A stretch of 64,000 bases of DNA, from NCBI RefSeq assembly GCF_000430505.1, contig NZ_AUMD01000011.1:186001-250000 (forward strand). Reading direction: 5' to 3'. The translations under genes were made by a program, and so were the position numbers. Below, in pieces: positions 7,721 to 17,528 of this stretch. Each line of letters starts with the position of its first letter. The first letter of the stretch is position 1. Origin of the DNA: Eisenibacter elegans DSM 3317 (GTDB lineage Bacteria > Bacteroidota > Bacteroidia > Cytophagales > Microscillaceae). The notes under the pieces were generated by a model. It was given only the letters and a program-made list of their open reading frames with translations. It was not told where the DNA came from and did no database searches.

Positions 7721-9961
7721 CTAGGAGTGGATTTTGAGCTTGGCAAAGCTGAGCAGGAGTGTTTTCTCGCCGTGATGCTCAAAGTCGATGCGGGCTTTGC
7801 GATCCGAGCCTTGGGCATCTAGAGCCTGGACGGTTCCATAGCCAAACTTTTTGTGCTCCACACGCATCCCTACTTGTAAGGCGGTAGGATCGGAGGCAGC
7901 AAAATTTTCGGAAGGAGTGTGTGGCTTAGCCAACTGTGAGGGCTTGAGCGCAGAGGGCTTCTGCTGAAGCTGTCGTACGAAAGACTGGTTGGTGCTAAAG
8001 CTACTGGAGGCGCGCCCGTGATCGGTGTAGAGGTGCTTGGCATCTATTTCGTCGAGAAAGCGGCTTGGCTCGCAGTTTTGGAGCTGGCCATACTGATAGC
8101 GTGTATTGGCGTAGGATAGTGTGAGGCGCTTTTGGGCGCGGGTCATGGCCACATAAAAGAGGCGGCGCTCTTCTTCTAGTTCGGCGCGGCTGTTGATCAT
8201 CATCGAGGAAGGGAATAAATTTTCTTCCATCCCGGTGATGTATACATTCCGAAACTCCAGCCCTTTGGAGGCGTGGATAGTCATCAAGGTGATACAGTCC
8301 TCATCTTGGTTTTTGGGGTCTTCGGCGCTCGTGAGTAGGGAGACCTGCTGCAAAAAGGCGGCAAGACCTTTGTCTTCGTTCTCAGGGTTGTCTACAAACT
8401 CTTTGATGGCATTGAGCAATTCTTGGGTATTTTCATACCGAGCCATCCCTTCTACGGTTTTGTCTTCGTAAAGCTCTTCGAGCAATCCCGACATCCGGGC
8501 TATCTCGGCGGCGGCGTGGTAGGCATCTTTTTTCTGCACACTGAGCTGAAAGCCTTTAATCATGACGGCAAACTCACTGATAGACTTGCTGGCGCGAGCA
8601 GGCAAGAAGTGTTCGGCCTTGAGGACGGTCTCCCAAAGGGGCAGGTCGTGGTCTTGGGCGGCTACTAGGAGCTTGAGGATAGAGCTGCTGCCAATGCCGC
8701 GCTTGGGGTAATTGACAATACGCTTGAAGGCCTCTTCATCGTTGGGGTTGACTACATAGCGTAGGTAGGCCACCAAGTCCTTGATCTCTTTGCGTTGATA
8801 AAACGACAGCCCACCGATGAGGCGGTATTTCATCTCTTTGCGGCGCAGCGCTTCTTCAAGCGCCCTCGACTGGGCGTTGGTGCGGTAGAGAATGGCAAAA
8901 TCAGTATTGCGCAGGGCGTGGTGGTTTTTTTCTTCAAAAATAGATTCTGCGATGCGGGTAGCCTCTTCGGTGTCGGAGTAGGCCTTGAGCACACGGATGC
9001 GCTCCCCCTCTTCGTTGTCAGTCCATACGCGTTTTTGGATTTGCTTTTGATTGTGGGCAATGAGCGAATTGGCGGCCTCCACGATATGCCCGGTAGAGCG
9101 GTAGTTTTGCTCTAGGCGGATGGTGATGAGCTCGGGGTAGTCTTTTTCAAAATCAAGGATATTGCGGATGTCAGCCCCACGGAAGGCATAGATGCTCTGT
9201 GCGTCGTCGCCCACTACACAGATATTTTGGTGTACGGCAGCCAGACGTTTGACAATCATGTACTGTGAGTGGTTGGTATCCTGAAACTCATCGATGAGTA
9301 CATGCTGAAACTTATGTTGGTATTTGTGGAGCACGTCGAGGTGCTGGCGCAACAGGATATTGGTATGGTAGAGCAGATCGTCAAAGTCCATCGCATTGGC
9401 TTTGAAGCACCGCTGCTGGTACTGGGCGTAGATATTGGCAATGTAGGGGCGGCGGTAAGCCTCGTCGTCGGCGCGGAAAATGGGGTGGTCGGCGTAGTAT
9501 TGGGCAGAAATCAGGCTGTTTTTGGCTGTCGAAATGCGCGACAAGACGGTATTGGGGCGGTAGATTTTGTCGTCGAGGTTCATTTCCTTGACGATGGTTT
9601 TGATGAGCGACTTGCTGTCGTCAGTATCGTAGATGGTGAAGTTGGAATCAAAGCCGAGCTTTTGCGCCTCTACCCTGAGGATACGGGCAAATACGGCGTG
9701 GAAAGTCCCCATCCATAGACTGCGGGCATCAGTACCGGCTATTTTTTCGATACGCTGGCGCATCTCTCCGGCGGCCTTGTTGGTAAAGGTCAGCGCCATG
9801 ATGTTAAAAGGCTCTATGCCCTGCTTCATGAGGTGGGCGATGCGGTGGGTGAGGACACGGGTCTTGCCGGAGCCTGCGCCGGCCACAATCATTAGAGGAC
9901 CATTGGTATGAAGCACGGCCTGGCGCTGCGGTTCGTTCAGGCCTTCGAGATAATCAATCAT
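7721..9961 (-). CDS. pcrA: UvrD/PcrA-type superfamily 1 DNA helicase
   Basis: A 3'-5' ATP-dependent DNA helicase for repair and for clearing recombination or replication intermediates. The SF1A motifs are complete: Walker A AGAGSGKT at about 27, motif Ia LTFTNKAA, Walker B DEFQDTN, motif III VGDDAQSIYAFRGA, motif IV LEQNYRST, motif V LMTIHASKGLEF and motif VI VAMTRAQKRL. The C-terminus (VEHKKFGYGTVQALD to KLKIHS) is the Tudor-like domain that marks PcrA/UvrD and in relatives contacts RNA polymerase. Its 746 residues are normal for the family. It leads a minus-strand group with the unknown gene at 6581 and the deacetylase. Confidence 0.96.
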   Translation of the reverse strand: MIDYLEGLNEPQRQAVLHTNGPLMIVAGAGSGKTRVLTHRIAHLMKQGIEPFNIMALTFTNKAAGEMRQRIEKIAGTDARSLWMGTFHAVFARILRVEAQKLGFDSNFTIYDTDDSKSLIKTIVKEMNLDDKIYRPNTVLSRISTAKNSLISAQYYADHPIFRADDEAYRRPYIANIYAQYQQRCFKANAMDFDDLLYHTNILLRQHLDVLHKYQHKFQHVLIDEFQDTNHSQYMIVKRLAAVHQNICVVGDDAQSIYAFRGADIRNILDFEKDYPELITIRLEQNYRSTGHIVEAANSLIAHNQKQIQKRVWTDNEEGERIRVLKAYSDTEEATRIAESIFEEKNHHALRNTDFAILYRTNAQSRALEEALRRKEMKYRLIGGLSFYQRKEIKDLVAYLRYVVNPNDEEAFKRIVNYPKRGIGSSSILKLLVAAQDHDLPLWETVLKAEHFLPARASKSISEFAVMIKGFQLSVQKKDAYHAAAEIARMSGLLEELYEDKTVEGMARYENTQELLNAIKEFVDNPENEDKGLAAFLQQVSLLTSAEDPKNQDEDCITLMTIHASKGLEFRNVYITGMEENLFPSSMMINSRAELEEERRLFYVAMTRAQKRLTLSYANTRYQYGQLQNCEPSRFLDEIDAKHLYTDHGRASSSFSTNQSFVRQLQQKPSALKPSQLAKPHTPSENFAASDPTALQVGMRVEHKKFGYGTVQALDAQGSDRKARIDFEHHGEKTLLLSFAKLKIHS

Positions 9962-11780
<1,819 letters not shown>

Positions 11781-11782
11781 AC

Positions 11783-11814
11783 TTTGGTCGCTGGCTCCTA
11801 TCTTGCTAACTTCG
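11783..11814 (+). promoter_or_regulatory. Bacteroidota-type promoter for the GAF-PP2C gene
   Basis: TTTG (11783-11786), 20-base spacer, TAACTTCG (11807-11814), a one-base variant of TAnnTTTG. The start codon follows only four bases later, so transcription probably begins at or next to the ATG. Confidence 0.6.
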
Positions 11815-11818
11815 CCCT

Positions 11819-13867
11819 ATGCGTTACCCTAAAAATGCCCTTGGTATTTTTCTATATGCCAATGTTGCCAGTTGGCTCTTATTGATAGGTTCCAATGTCA
11901 TCGCGCTGATTGGCTTTGGTGGCAAGCCCTTCCTAAATATTAATTTTTATTTGGAAGGGCTGCTGCTCAATTTGCTCTTTCTGGTGCTGTTCTTCTATTT
12001 TAGCGTGCAGATAGAGCGCCAAAAGCCGCTTGATTTTATCGAACAACTGACACAGCTATTCATCACAGGTTTGCTCACCAATACAGGTGCGCTGGTGGTG
12101 CAGTTTGTCTCCACAACCCTGCAAGTTCCCCCAATAACACCCTCTAAAATCCAGCTGATCAATTGGCTGTATTATCTCAATATTGTTTTTGTTTCTATCT
12201 TTCTTACTCAAACCTTTTTTTATTGGAAACGGATGATTTTGCACCAGAAATCATCCCAAATAGCGCGTACTTGGTATACTTTTGAGTATATCTTGCTGGC
12301 CAGCCTGATATTCAATTTTTTCGACCTTGGCTTTAGCAATACCGTTTTTGCGCTCTCCTTTATTGCGTTGACCTTGCTGGGTTTGCGCCTCTCTGTTAAT
12401 CTTAAATGGGTAGCCTATCTCAATGCCAAAGAAAAATGGCAAGGTATCTTGCTACTCCTTTTTATTGCGGCATTTACTTTTTATTTTTTCAGGACGGTCA
12501 TCACACACTCCGAAAACGAGCACCTCATCGTAGACCTGACCCACAGCTTGTATATCCTCTCTTTGGGGTCTTTTGTGCTGTTTTATACAATTTTTTCACT
12601 CTTGGTGATTATCTTCAACCTGCCTACTACTTCGGTTTTTGAGCGAAAGTTGGAGGAGATTGTTAGTTTCCAAAAGCTAGCTCACTCCTTGCGCATCGAA
12701 GAACAAGAAGAGCAGGTATACCAAACCTTGCTCGATGCAGTGGTCAGTACTATCGAGATTGATGCAGCTTGGCTCGATATACACGACGACCACGGCAACC
12801 TCAAAGATACAGTCTATCGGCATATTACTGCCGATACCGTTCATCAAATCAAACAACAACTCTTGGCCCATCGACTCAAACAGGCGCTACACCAAGCTTT
12901 TGAGCGCCGGCATACACTCGACGAAGCGCCCGACCTGTCTGGGCATAATTATCACTCACTTTTGGTTATCCCGATGGTCTCGCACCAAAGCTCTATGGGC
13001 AGTCTATTTCTGCTCCATCGTTTCAAAGATGCTTTCGACAAGGAAAAGCTGACCCGCACATTTGTGATGCAGGCAGGGGTCTCGATTGAGAATTTCCGCC
13101 TACTACATAAAACTATTCGACAAGAACGTTACCAAGAAGAAATCAAAATTGCCCGTACAGTACAACAACGTCTATTGCCCAAATCGCTTTTTATAGCACC
13201 CAATATCGAAGTCGATGCATTCTCAGACTCGGCCTATGAGGTCGGGGGAGACTATTATGATTTTTACCGTATTGATGAGCACCGCACCTTGCTCATTATC
13301 GGAGATATTTCGGGCAAGGGAACTTCGGCGGCCTTCAATATGGCGCAGCTCAAGGGTATTTTCCACGGGGTCTCTTCGCTAGGTCTTAGTCCTCAAGAGT
13401 TGCTGCCTTCGCTTAACCAAGCCGTCAGCGCTTGTTTTGACCGCAAAGCGTTTGCTACCGCTACGCTTGCCCTCATTGATAACGAGGCCCATACCGTACA
13501 GCTGACCCGCGCAGGGCATTGTCCTACGCTTTATTATTGTGCGCATACCCAAACGCTGCGCTACCTGATGGGCGAAGGGTTAGGCCTAGGGATTTTGCGC
13601 AATGGCAGCTATGCCGCACACGTAGACCCCCAAATATTTTCGTATCAATCCGGCGATATGCTCTTCTTTTATACGGATGGAGTGGTAGAGGCCAAAAACC
13701 AAACGGGCGAAGAATATGGTTATGACCGACTCAAAACCTTGATTTCGAGCTATGTTACACATTCTGTGCAAGATATCAACCAACAAATTTTGCAAGATTT
13801 GGCTCGCTTCACACAGGATACCCCTATCCACGATGACCATACCGTATTGGCAATTCGATTTTTATAA
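11819..13867 (+). CDS. Membrane GAF-domain PP2C/SpoIIE-type serine phosphatase
   Basis: A signalling protein of 682 residues. The first about 270 residues contain six or seven hydrophobic segments. A GAF-like sensor region follows at about 290-430. The C-terminal about 230 residues are a SpoIIE/RsbU-type PPM phosphatase: VGGDYYDFYRI, IIGDISGKGTSAAF, YTDGVVEAK and HDDHTVLAIRFL provide the metal-binding Asp/Gly residues. Relatives dephosphorylate anti-sigma-factor antagonists (partner switching). No antagonist or anti-sigma gene lies beside it, so its target is elsewhere or different. A second PP2C-type protein is encoded at 54431. Confidence 0.92.
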   Translation: MRYPKNALGIFLYANVASWLLLIGSNVIALIGFGGKPFLNINFYLEGLLLNLLFLVLFFYFSVQIERQKPLDFIEQLTQLFITGLLTNTGALVVQFVSTTLQVPPITPSKIQLINWLYYLNIVFVSIFLTQTFFYWKRMILHQKSSQIARTWYTFEYILLASLIFNFFDLGFSNTVFALSFIALTLLGLRLSVNLKWVAYLNAKEKWQGILLLLFIAAFTFYFFRTVITHSENEHLIVDLTHSLYILSLGSFVLFYTIFSLLVIIFNLPTTSVFERKLEEIVSFQKLAHSLRIEEQEEQVYQTLLDAVVSTIEIDAAWLDIHDDHGNLKDTVYRHITADTVHQIKQQLLAHRLKQALHQAFERRHTLDEAPDLSGHNYHSLLVIPMVSHQSSMGSLFLLHRFKDAFDKEKLTRTFVMQAGVSIENFRLLHKTIRQERYQEEIKIARTVQQRLLPKSLFIAPNIEVDAFSDSAYEVGGDYYDFYRIDEHRTLLIIGDISGKGTSAAFNMAQLKGIFHGVSSLGLSPQELLPSLNQAVSACFDRKAFATATLALIDNEAHTVQLTRAGHCPTLYYCAHTQTLRYLMGEGLGLGILRNGSYAAHVDPQIFSYQSGDMLFFYTDGVVEAKNQTGEEYGYDRLKTLISSYVTHSVQDINQQILQDLARFTQDTPIHDDHTVLAIRFL

Positions 13868-13879
13868 ATCTATCCATAG

Positions 13880-13916
13880 TCTCGTAGGCTGTCGTTTGTT
13901 GGAACAGGCTACGAGA
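13880..13916. terminator. Hairpin between convergent genes
   Basis: TCTCGTAGGCTG (13880-13891) pairs with CAGGCTACGAGA (13905-13916) with one mismatch. It lies between the PP2C gene and trmB and may terminate both, though U-runs are weak. Confidence 0.5.
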
Positions 13917-13953
13917 ATGTCATCGCCTTACAAAAACTAGCCAAGGGCTCCAC

Positions 13954-14607
13954 TTAGGCAAATCTAAATCGCAAGTATTTGATACTGAACCCTTGCGCAG
14001 AAAAAAGGTGCTCGTAGTAGGTTTTAATCCCGTGATGGTCTTGGGCCATACTAGAGCTATAAAGGTCAGATGTATGTACAAAATCTTTGATAGGATGTTC
14101 GGCCAGCGTTTCGAGGGTATATTCAAAAAGGCTGTCGCTATCTGTCTTAAGATGTAGCCAACCCTCAGGCTTGAGTAGTTGGCGGTACATAGCCAAAAAC
14201 CGTGGGTGTGTGAGGCGGCGGCGCTCATCGCTATTTCGGGGGCGAGGGTCAGGAAAAGTAATCCAGAGCTCATCGATTTCTTGTGGAGCAAAAAAATCAG
14301 TCAAGTTTTGGATATAAGCCCTCAAAAAAGCTACGTTATCTAAACCTTGGGCATAAGCCGCTTGGCTGCCAGTCCAGAGACGTGCGCCCTTGATATCGAC
14401 CCCGACAAAGTTTTTTTCGGGAAATACACCCGCCAAGCCAACACTATACTCCCCTCGGCCACAGGCCAGCTCTACGACTAGCGGCTTGTCGTTGCCAAAA
14501 AAAGCACGCCAGTTGCCCTTGATAGTTTCATAAATTGGTTTGCCAGCCTGCACGATATTGCCGGCCTTGTCATTGTCTTCGAATTTCTTGAGTTTTTGTC
14601 TGCCCAT
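13954..14607 (-). CDS. trmB: tRNA (guanine-N7)-methyltransferase
   Basis: Uses S-adenosylmethionine to make m7G46 in tRNA variable loops. A class I methyltransferase fold is clear: VELACGRGEYSVGLA for SAM binding, NFVGVDIKGARLW, then the family-specific ITFPDPRPRNSDERRRLTHP (TrmB normally has PDPWPKxRHxKRR here) and HLKTDSDSLFEYTLE. The PDPRP form instead of PDPWP is a common Bacteroidota variant. 217 residues, ATG at 14607. Stand-alone gene. Confidence 0.95.
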   Translation of the reverse strand: MGRQKLKKFEDNDKAGNIVQAGKPIYETIKGNWRAFFGNDKPLVVELACGRGEYSVGLAGVFPEKNFVGVDIKGARLWTGSQAAYAQGLDNVAFLRAYIQNLTDFFAPQEIDELWITFPDPRPRNSDERRRLTHPRFLAMYRQLLKPEGWLHLKTDSDSLFEYTLETLAEHPIKDFVHTSDLYSSSMAQDHHGIKTYYEHLFSAQGFSIKYLRFRFA

Positions 14608-14798
14608 AATTTTAGCTTACTGAAAATCGCCCTACAACTGCTGTAAAGGGCTGCAAAAATACAGATCTTTTGGTAAAAAGAACTTCCTGTACAGGGCTTC
14701 TACATCAAAAGTGTCGGGTGTTGATAATCGTGGAGTTTTAGCAAGGTTTACCCTAGTATTCGAGGGCGCAGGCTATATCTAGCAAAAAAATAAATACT

Positions 14799-14832
14799 TT
14801 TGCGCCCAACTGGTCAAGAAGTTTTATCTTTG
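14799..14832 (+). promoter_or_regulatory. Promoter of the MoxR gene
   Basis: TTTG (14799-14802), 22-base spacer, TATCTTTG (14825-14832), a perfect TAnnTTTG -7 box, nine bases before the ATG at 14842. A further TACTTTTG at 14795 overlaps the -33 region and could be an alternative -7 box. Confidence 0.55.
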
Positions 14833-14841
14833 TTGATACCT

Positions 14842-15828
14842 ATGGAAACAACAGACTTACAACAACATTATCACCAAAAAATCCGCCAAACCTTTACCGA
14901 AGTGGGCAAGGTCGTCGTGGGGCAGTCTTATATGATTAACAGGCTGCTGGTGGGCTTATTTACCAATGGGCACGTCTTGCTCGAAGGAGTTCCGGGCTTG
15001 GCCAAAACCTTGACCATCAACACCCTCTCCAAAGTACTAGACCTGCGTTTCCAACGCATCCAGTTTACGCCTGATTTGTTGCCAGCTGACTTGGTCGGCA
15101 CGATGATTTATAACCAAAAAACGGGCACCTTCGACGTAAAGAAAGGCCCTATCTTTGCCAACCTTATCCTGGCCGATGAGGTGAACCGCTCCCCGGCCAA
15201 GGTTCAATCGGCCTTGCTAGAAGCGATGCAAGAAAAGCAGGTAACCATCGGCGAGACAACCTACAAGCTCGACAAGCCCTTCTTGGTATTGGCTACCCAA
15301 AACCCTGTAGATCAGGAGGGAACATACCCCTTGCCCGAAGCACAGATAGACCGCTTTATGATGAAGGTTTATGTTGACTACCTCGACAAGGATATGGAGC
15401 TAGAGGTAATGCGACGAATGGCCAATATGAGTTTTAAGGGCAATGTCAATGCCGTACTCTCACAGGAGGATATTTTTGCCATCCAACAAGAAATCAACAA
15501 GGTGAGTATTTCGCCTTCGCTCGAAAAATACATCGTAGAGCTAGTATTTGCTACCCGCAAACCGCTAGAATATGGCCTCAAAGAAGAGAGCTATTATGTA
15601 CAGTATGGTGTCTCGCCACGCGCTAGTATCAACCTTAACCTAGCGGCCAAGGCCAGCGCCTATCTTGATGAGCGCGACTATGTGTTGCCCGAAGATATCA
15701 AAGAAATGACGCACGATATTTTCAATCACCGGATTCTGCTCAATTATGAGGCCGAAGCCGATGGCGTAACTACCTCCCAAATTGTCAATAATATCCTCAA
15801 ACAAGTTCCCATCAACAAAGACGAATAA
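14842..15828 (+). CDS. MoxR-family AAA+ ATPase
   Basis: A chaperone-like AAA+ ATPase (328 residues). Walker A is GVPGLAKT at about residue 49, Walker B LILADEVNRSPAK, sensor 1 VLATQNP, and the arginine-bearing PLPEAQIDRFMMK follows; a lid domain ends the protein. MoxR ATPases work with DUF58 and vWA-domain proteins to mature or insert metalloproteins and envelope complexes. Its usual DUF58 neighbour is not adjacent (nearest at 4625). ATG at 14842 is preferred over a TTG 42 bases upstream that falls inside the promoter. A CtlX-like gene follows 91 bases later. Confidence 0.93.
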   Translation: METTDLQQHYHQKIRQTFTEVGKVVVGQSYMINRLLVGLFTNGHVLLEGVPGLAKTLTINTLSKVLDLRFQRIQFTPDLLPADLVGTMIYNQKTGTFDVKKGPIFANLILADEVNRSPAKVQSALLEAMQEKQVTIGETTYKLDKPFLVLATQNPVDQEGTYPLPEAQIDRFMMKVYVDYLDKDMELEVMRRMANMSFKGNVNAVLSQEDIFAIQQEINKVSISPSLEKYIVELVFATRKPLEYGLKEESYYVQYGVSPRASINLNLAAKASAYLDERDYVLPEDIKEMTHDIFNHRILLNYEAEADGVTTSQIVNNILKQVPINKDE

Positions 15829-15919
15829 AAACGTCAACTTCGGGCAAAAAGCAGCCCATACCCACACACATCATTACAAAGCATATATACACACGAAAAT
15901 ACTGCAAAAAAGTCGCATT

Positions 15920-17128
15920 ATGGCCCAACAAACGACTAACCATATCTTGATGATTCGCCCGGTGCGCTTTGCTTATAATGAGCAAACGGCGGCCAATAAC
16001 GCCTTTCAGGATGCTTCCCAACAACACGCCGCCGATACCCAAGCCAAAGCCTTGCAAGAGTTTGACGCAATGGTGCGCACCCTTGGGCGAAAAGGCGTAC
16101 AACTGACAGTGATAGAAGATACACCCGAGCCCCATACACCAGATTCTATTTTCCCTAACAACTGGGCTTCTTATCACGAAGATGGGACTGTCATCCTATA
16201 CCCAATGTATGCGCCCAACCGCCGTTTAGAGCGCCGTATGGACATCATCGAGCGCTTTAAGGAACGCTATGAGGTCAGCCGGATTATCGATATGTCACAT
16301 TATGAAACGCAAGGCAAATTTTTGGAAAGTACGGGTAGTGTCATCTTTGATCGTCCCAATAAGCTTATTTATGCCTGCTATTCGCCGCGTACTGACCGTG
16401 AGCTGCTCGAAGAGCTCGCCCAACACTTGGGCTATACGGCTGTAGGGTTTGAGGCGCAAGACCGCCAAGGGCAGGAGATTTATCATACCAATGTCTTGAT
16501 GTGTTTGGGAACACAAATAGCGGTGATTTGTATGGAAGCCGTTACTAAGGCCGAGGAAAAGGCGATGCTCTTGGCACATTTTGAGCGTACCGGAAAAACT
16601 GTCGTTGATATTTCATGGACACAAATGGAGCAGTTTGCCGGCAATATGCTCGAAGTGCAAAATGAAGACGATGAGGCGCTGCTCGTGATGTCAAAAACAG
16701 CCTATGATGCCCTCACCGACGAACAACGCGAAACCCTCGCACAGGCGGCCACCCTCGTGCCCTGTGCAATCCCCACAATCGAGCGCAACGGTGGCGGCAG
16801 CGCCCGGTGTATGATGTCAGAAATATTTTTACCGCTTCAGAAAAAAACAATGCCCTCCTCAGAGCCAACCCAACATTACGACCCCACTACGCACAAAGCC
16901 CACTCTATCTCGGCCTTTATGCAAACCCTCATCGACTTTGAAGCGCAAATCACCAAACGCGAGTTTCAAAAAATATTCGGAGCCGATGCAGGGCTGATTC
17001 TATGGCATAAATTTACCCAAAACTGCGGTAGCAATACCACCATTCTCTACCGTATTTTGGATGAACAAGAGCAGGAGATGTTCGATGCTTATATCGAAAA
17101 ATGTATCCGCTTTCGCAAATACGAATAA
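15920..17128 (+). CDS. CtlX-like amidinotransferase-fold hydrolase with extra C-terminal domain
   Basis: Residues 1 to about 310 match the citrulline/arginine deiminase-like CtlX family: ILMIRPVRFAYNEQTA at the N-terminus, DSIFPNNWASYH, KFLESTGSVIFDR, IYHTNVLMC with the catalytic His, and GGGSARCMMSEIF with the catalytic Cys. It probably hydrolyses a guanidino- or ureido-group amino acid. Family members are about 300-315 residues; this one runs on in frame for about 90 more, starting near MPSSEPTQHYDP, which I do not recognise. There is no stop or frameshift between the parts. ATG at 15920 is chosen; the upstream extension overlaps moxR and is low complexity. Confidence 0.85.
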   Translation: MAQQTTNHILMIRPVRFAYNEQTAANNAFQDASQQHAADTQAKALQEFDAMVRTLGRKGVQLTVIEDTPEPHTPDSIFPNNWASYHEDGTVILYPMYAPNRRLERRMDIIERFKERYEVSRIIDMSHYETQGKFLESTGSVIFDRPNKLIYACYSPRTDRELLEELAQHLGYTAVGFEAQDRQGQEIYHTNVLMCLGTQIAVICMEAVTKAEEKAMLLAHFERTGKTVVDISWTQMEQFAGNMLEVQNEDDEALLVMSKTAYDALTDEQRETLAQAATLVPCAIPTIERNGGGSARCMMSEIFLPLQKKTMPSSEPTQHYDPTTHKAHSISAFMQTLIDFEAQITKREFQKIFGADAGLILWHKFTQNCGSNTTILYRILDEQEQEMFDAYIEKCIRFRKYE

Positions 17129-17528
17129 ACCACTGCGTTAGCCCGCTAATCTCTCGATTTGCGCTATATACTTGATTGACCAACCAAGCCTGTAGCGCAT
17201 CCACACTCATCTTCTTGGGACTTCCTGATTGCCTAACACTCCTCTATGCCGGATGTTGGGTCTGCTAGGTACTAGCATTTTCTTGGAGCTTGTCTTGCGG
17301 CCCATAGTCCCCGCGCTGAGCGTTTATAGTTTGCTCACACATCTCGGCAGGCGCGGGGAGCTATTTGCAGAACGTGAGGCTCGCATCCTTCGTACCCTTG
17401 TGCTCGGAAGGCTTCTAGGCTGCTTGCGCCTACATAGCTTCGCGCAAGATTGCATCATAGTACTTCACCATTCGTGGTTTCTACTTTATAAAAAGCCGCT
17501 TACGTACGTATAAACGCTCTTAGATATT
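17129..17528. other. Intergenic region, no supported gene
   Basis: 400 bases between the CtlX-like gene and the helicase gene. A 94-residue TTG-started reading frame (17229-17513) is not convincing. An interrupted palindrome TGCTAG-GTA-CTAGCA lies at 17263-17277. Nothing else recognised. Confidence 0.4.

Noticed and set aside
17229-17513. 94-residue reading frame between the CtlX-like gene and the helicase
   Set aside because: TTG start, no family resemblance, odd composition; not supported as a gene.
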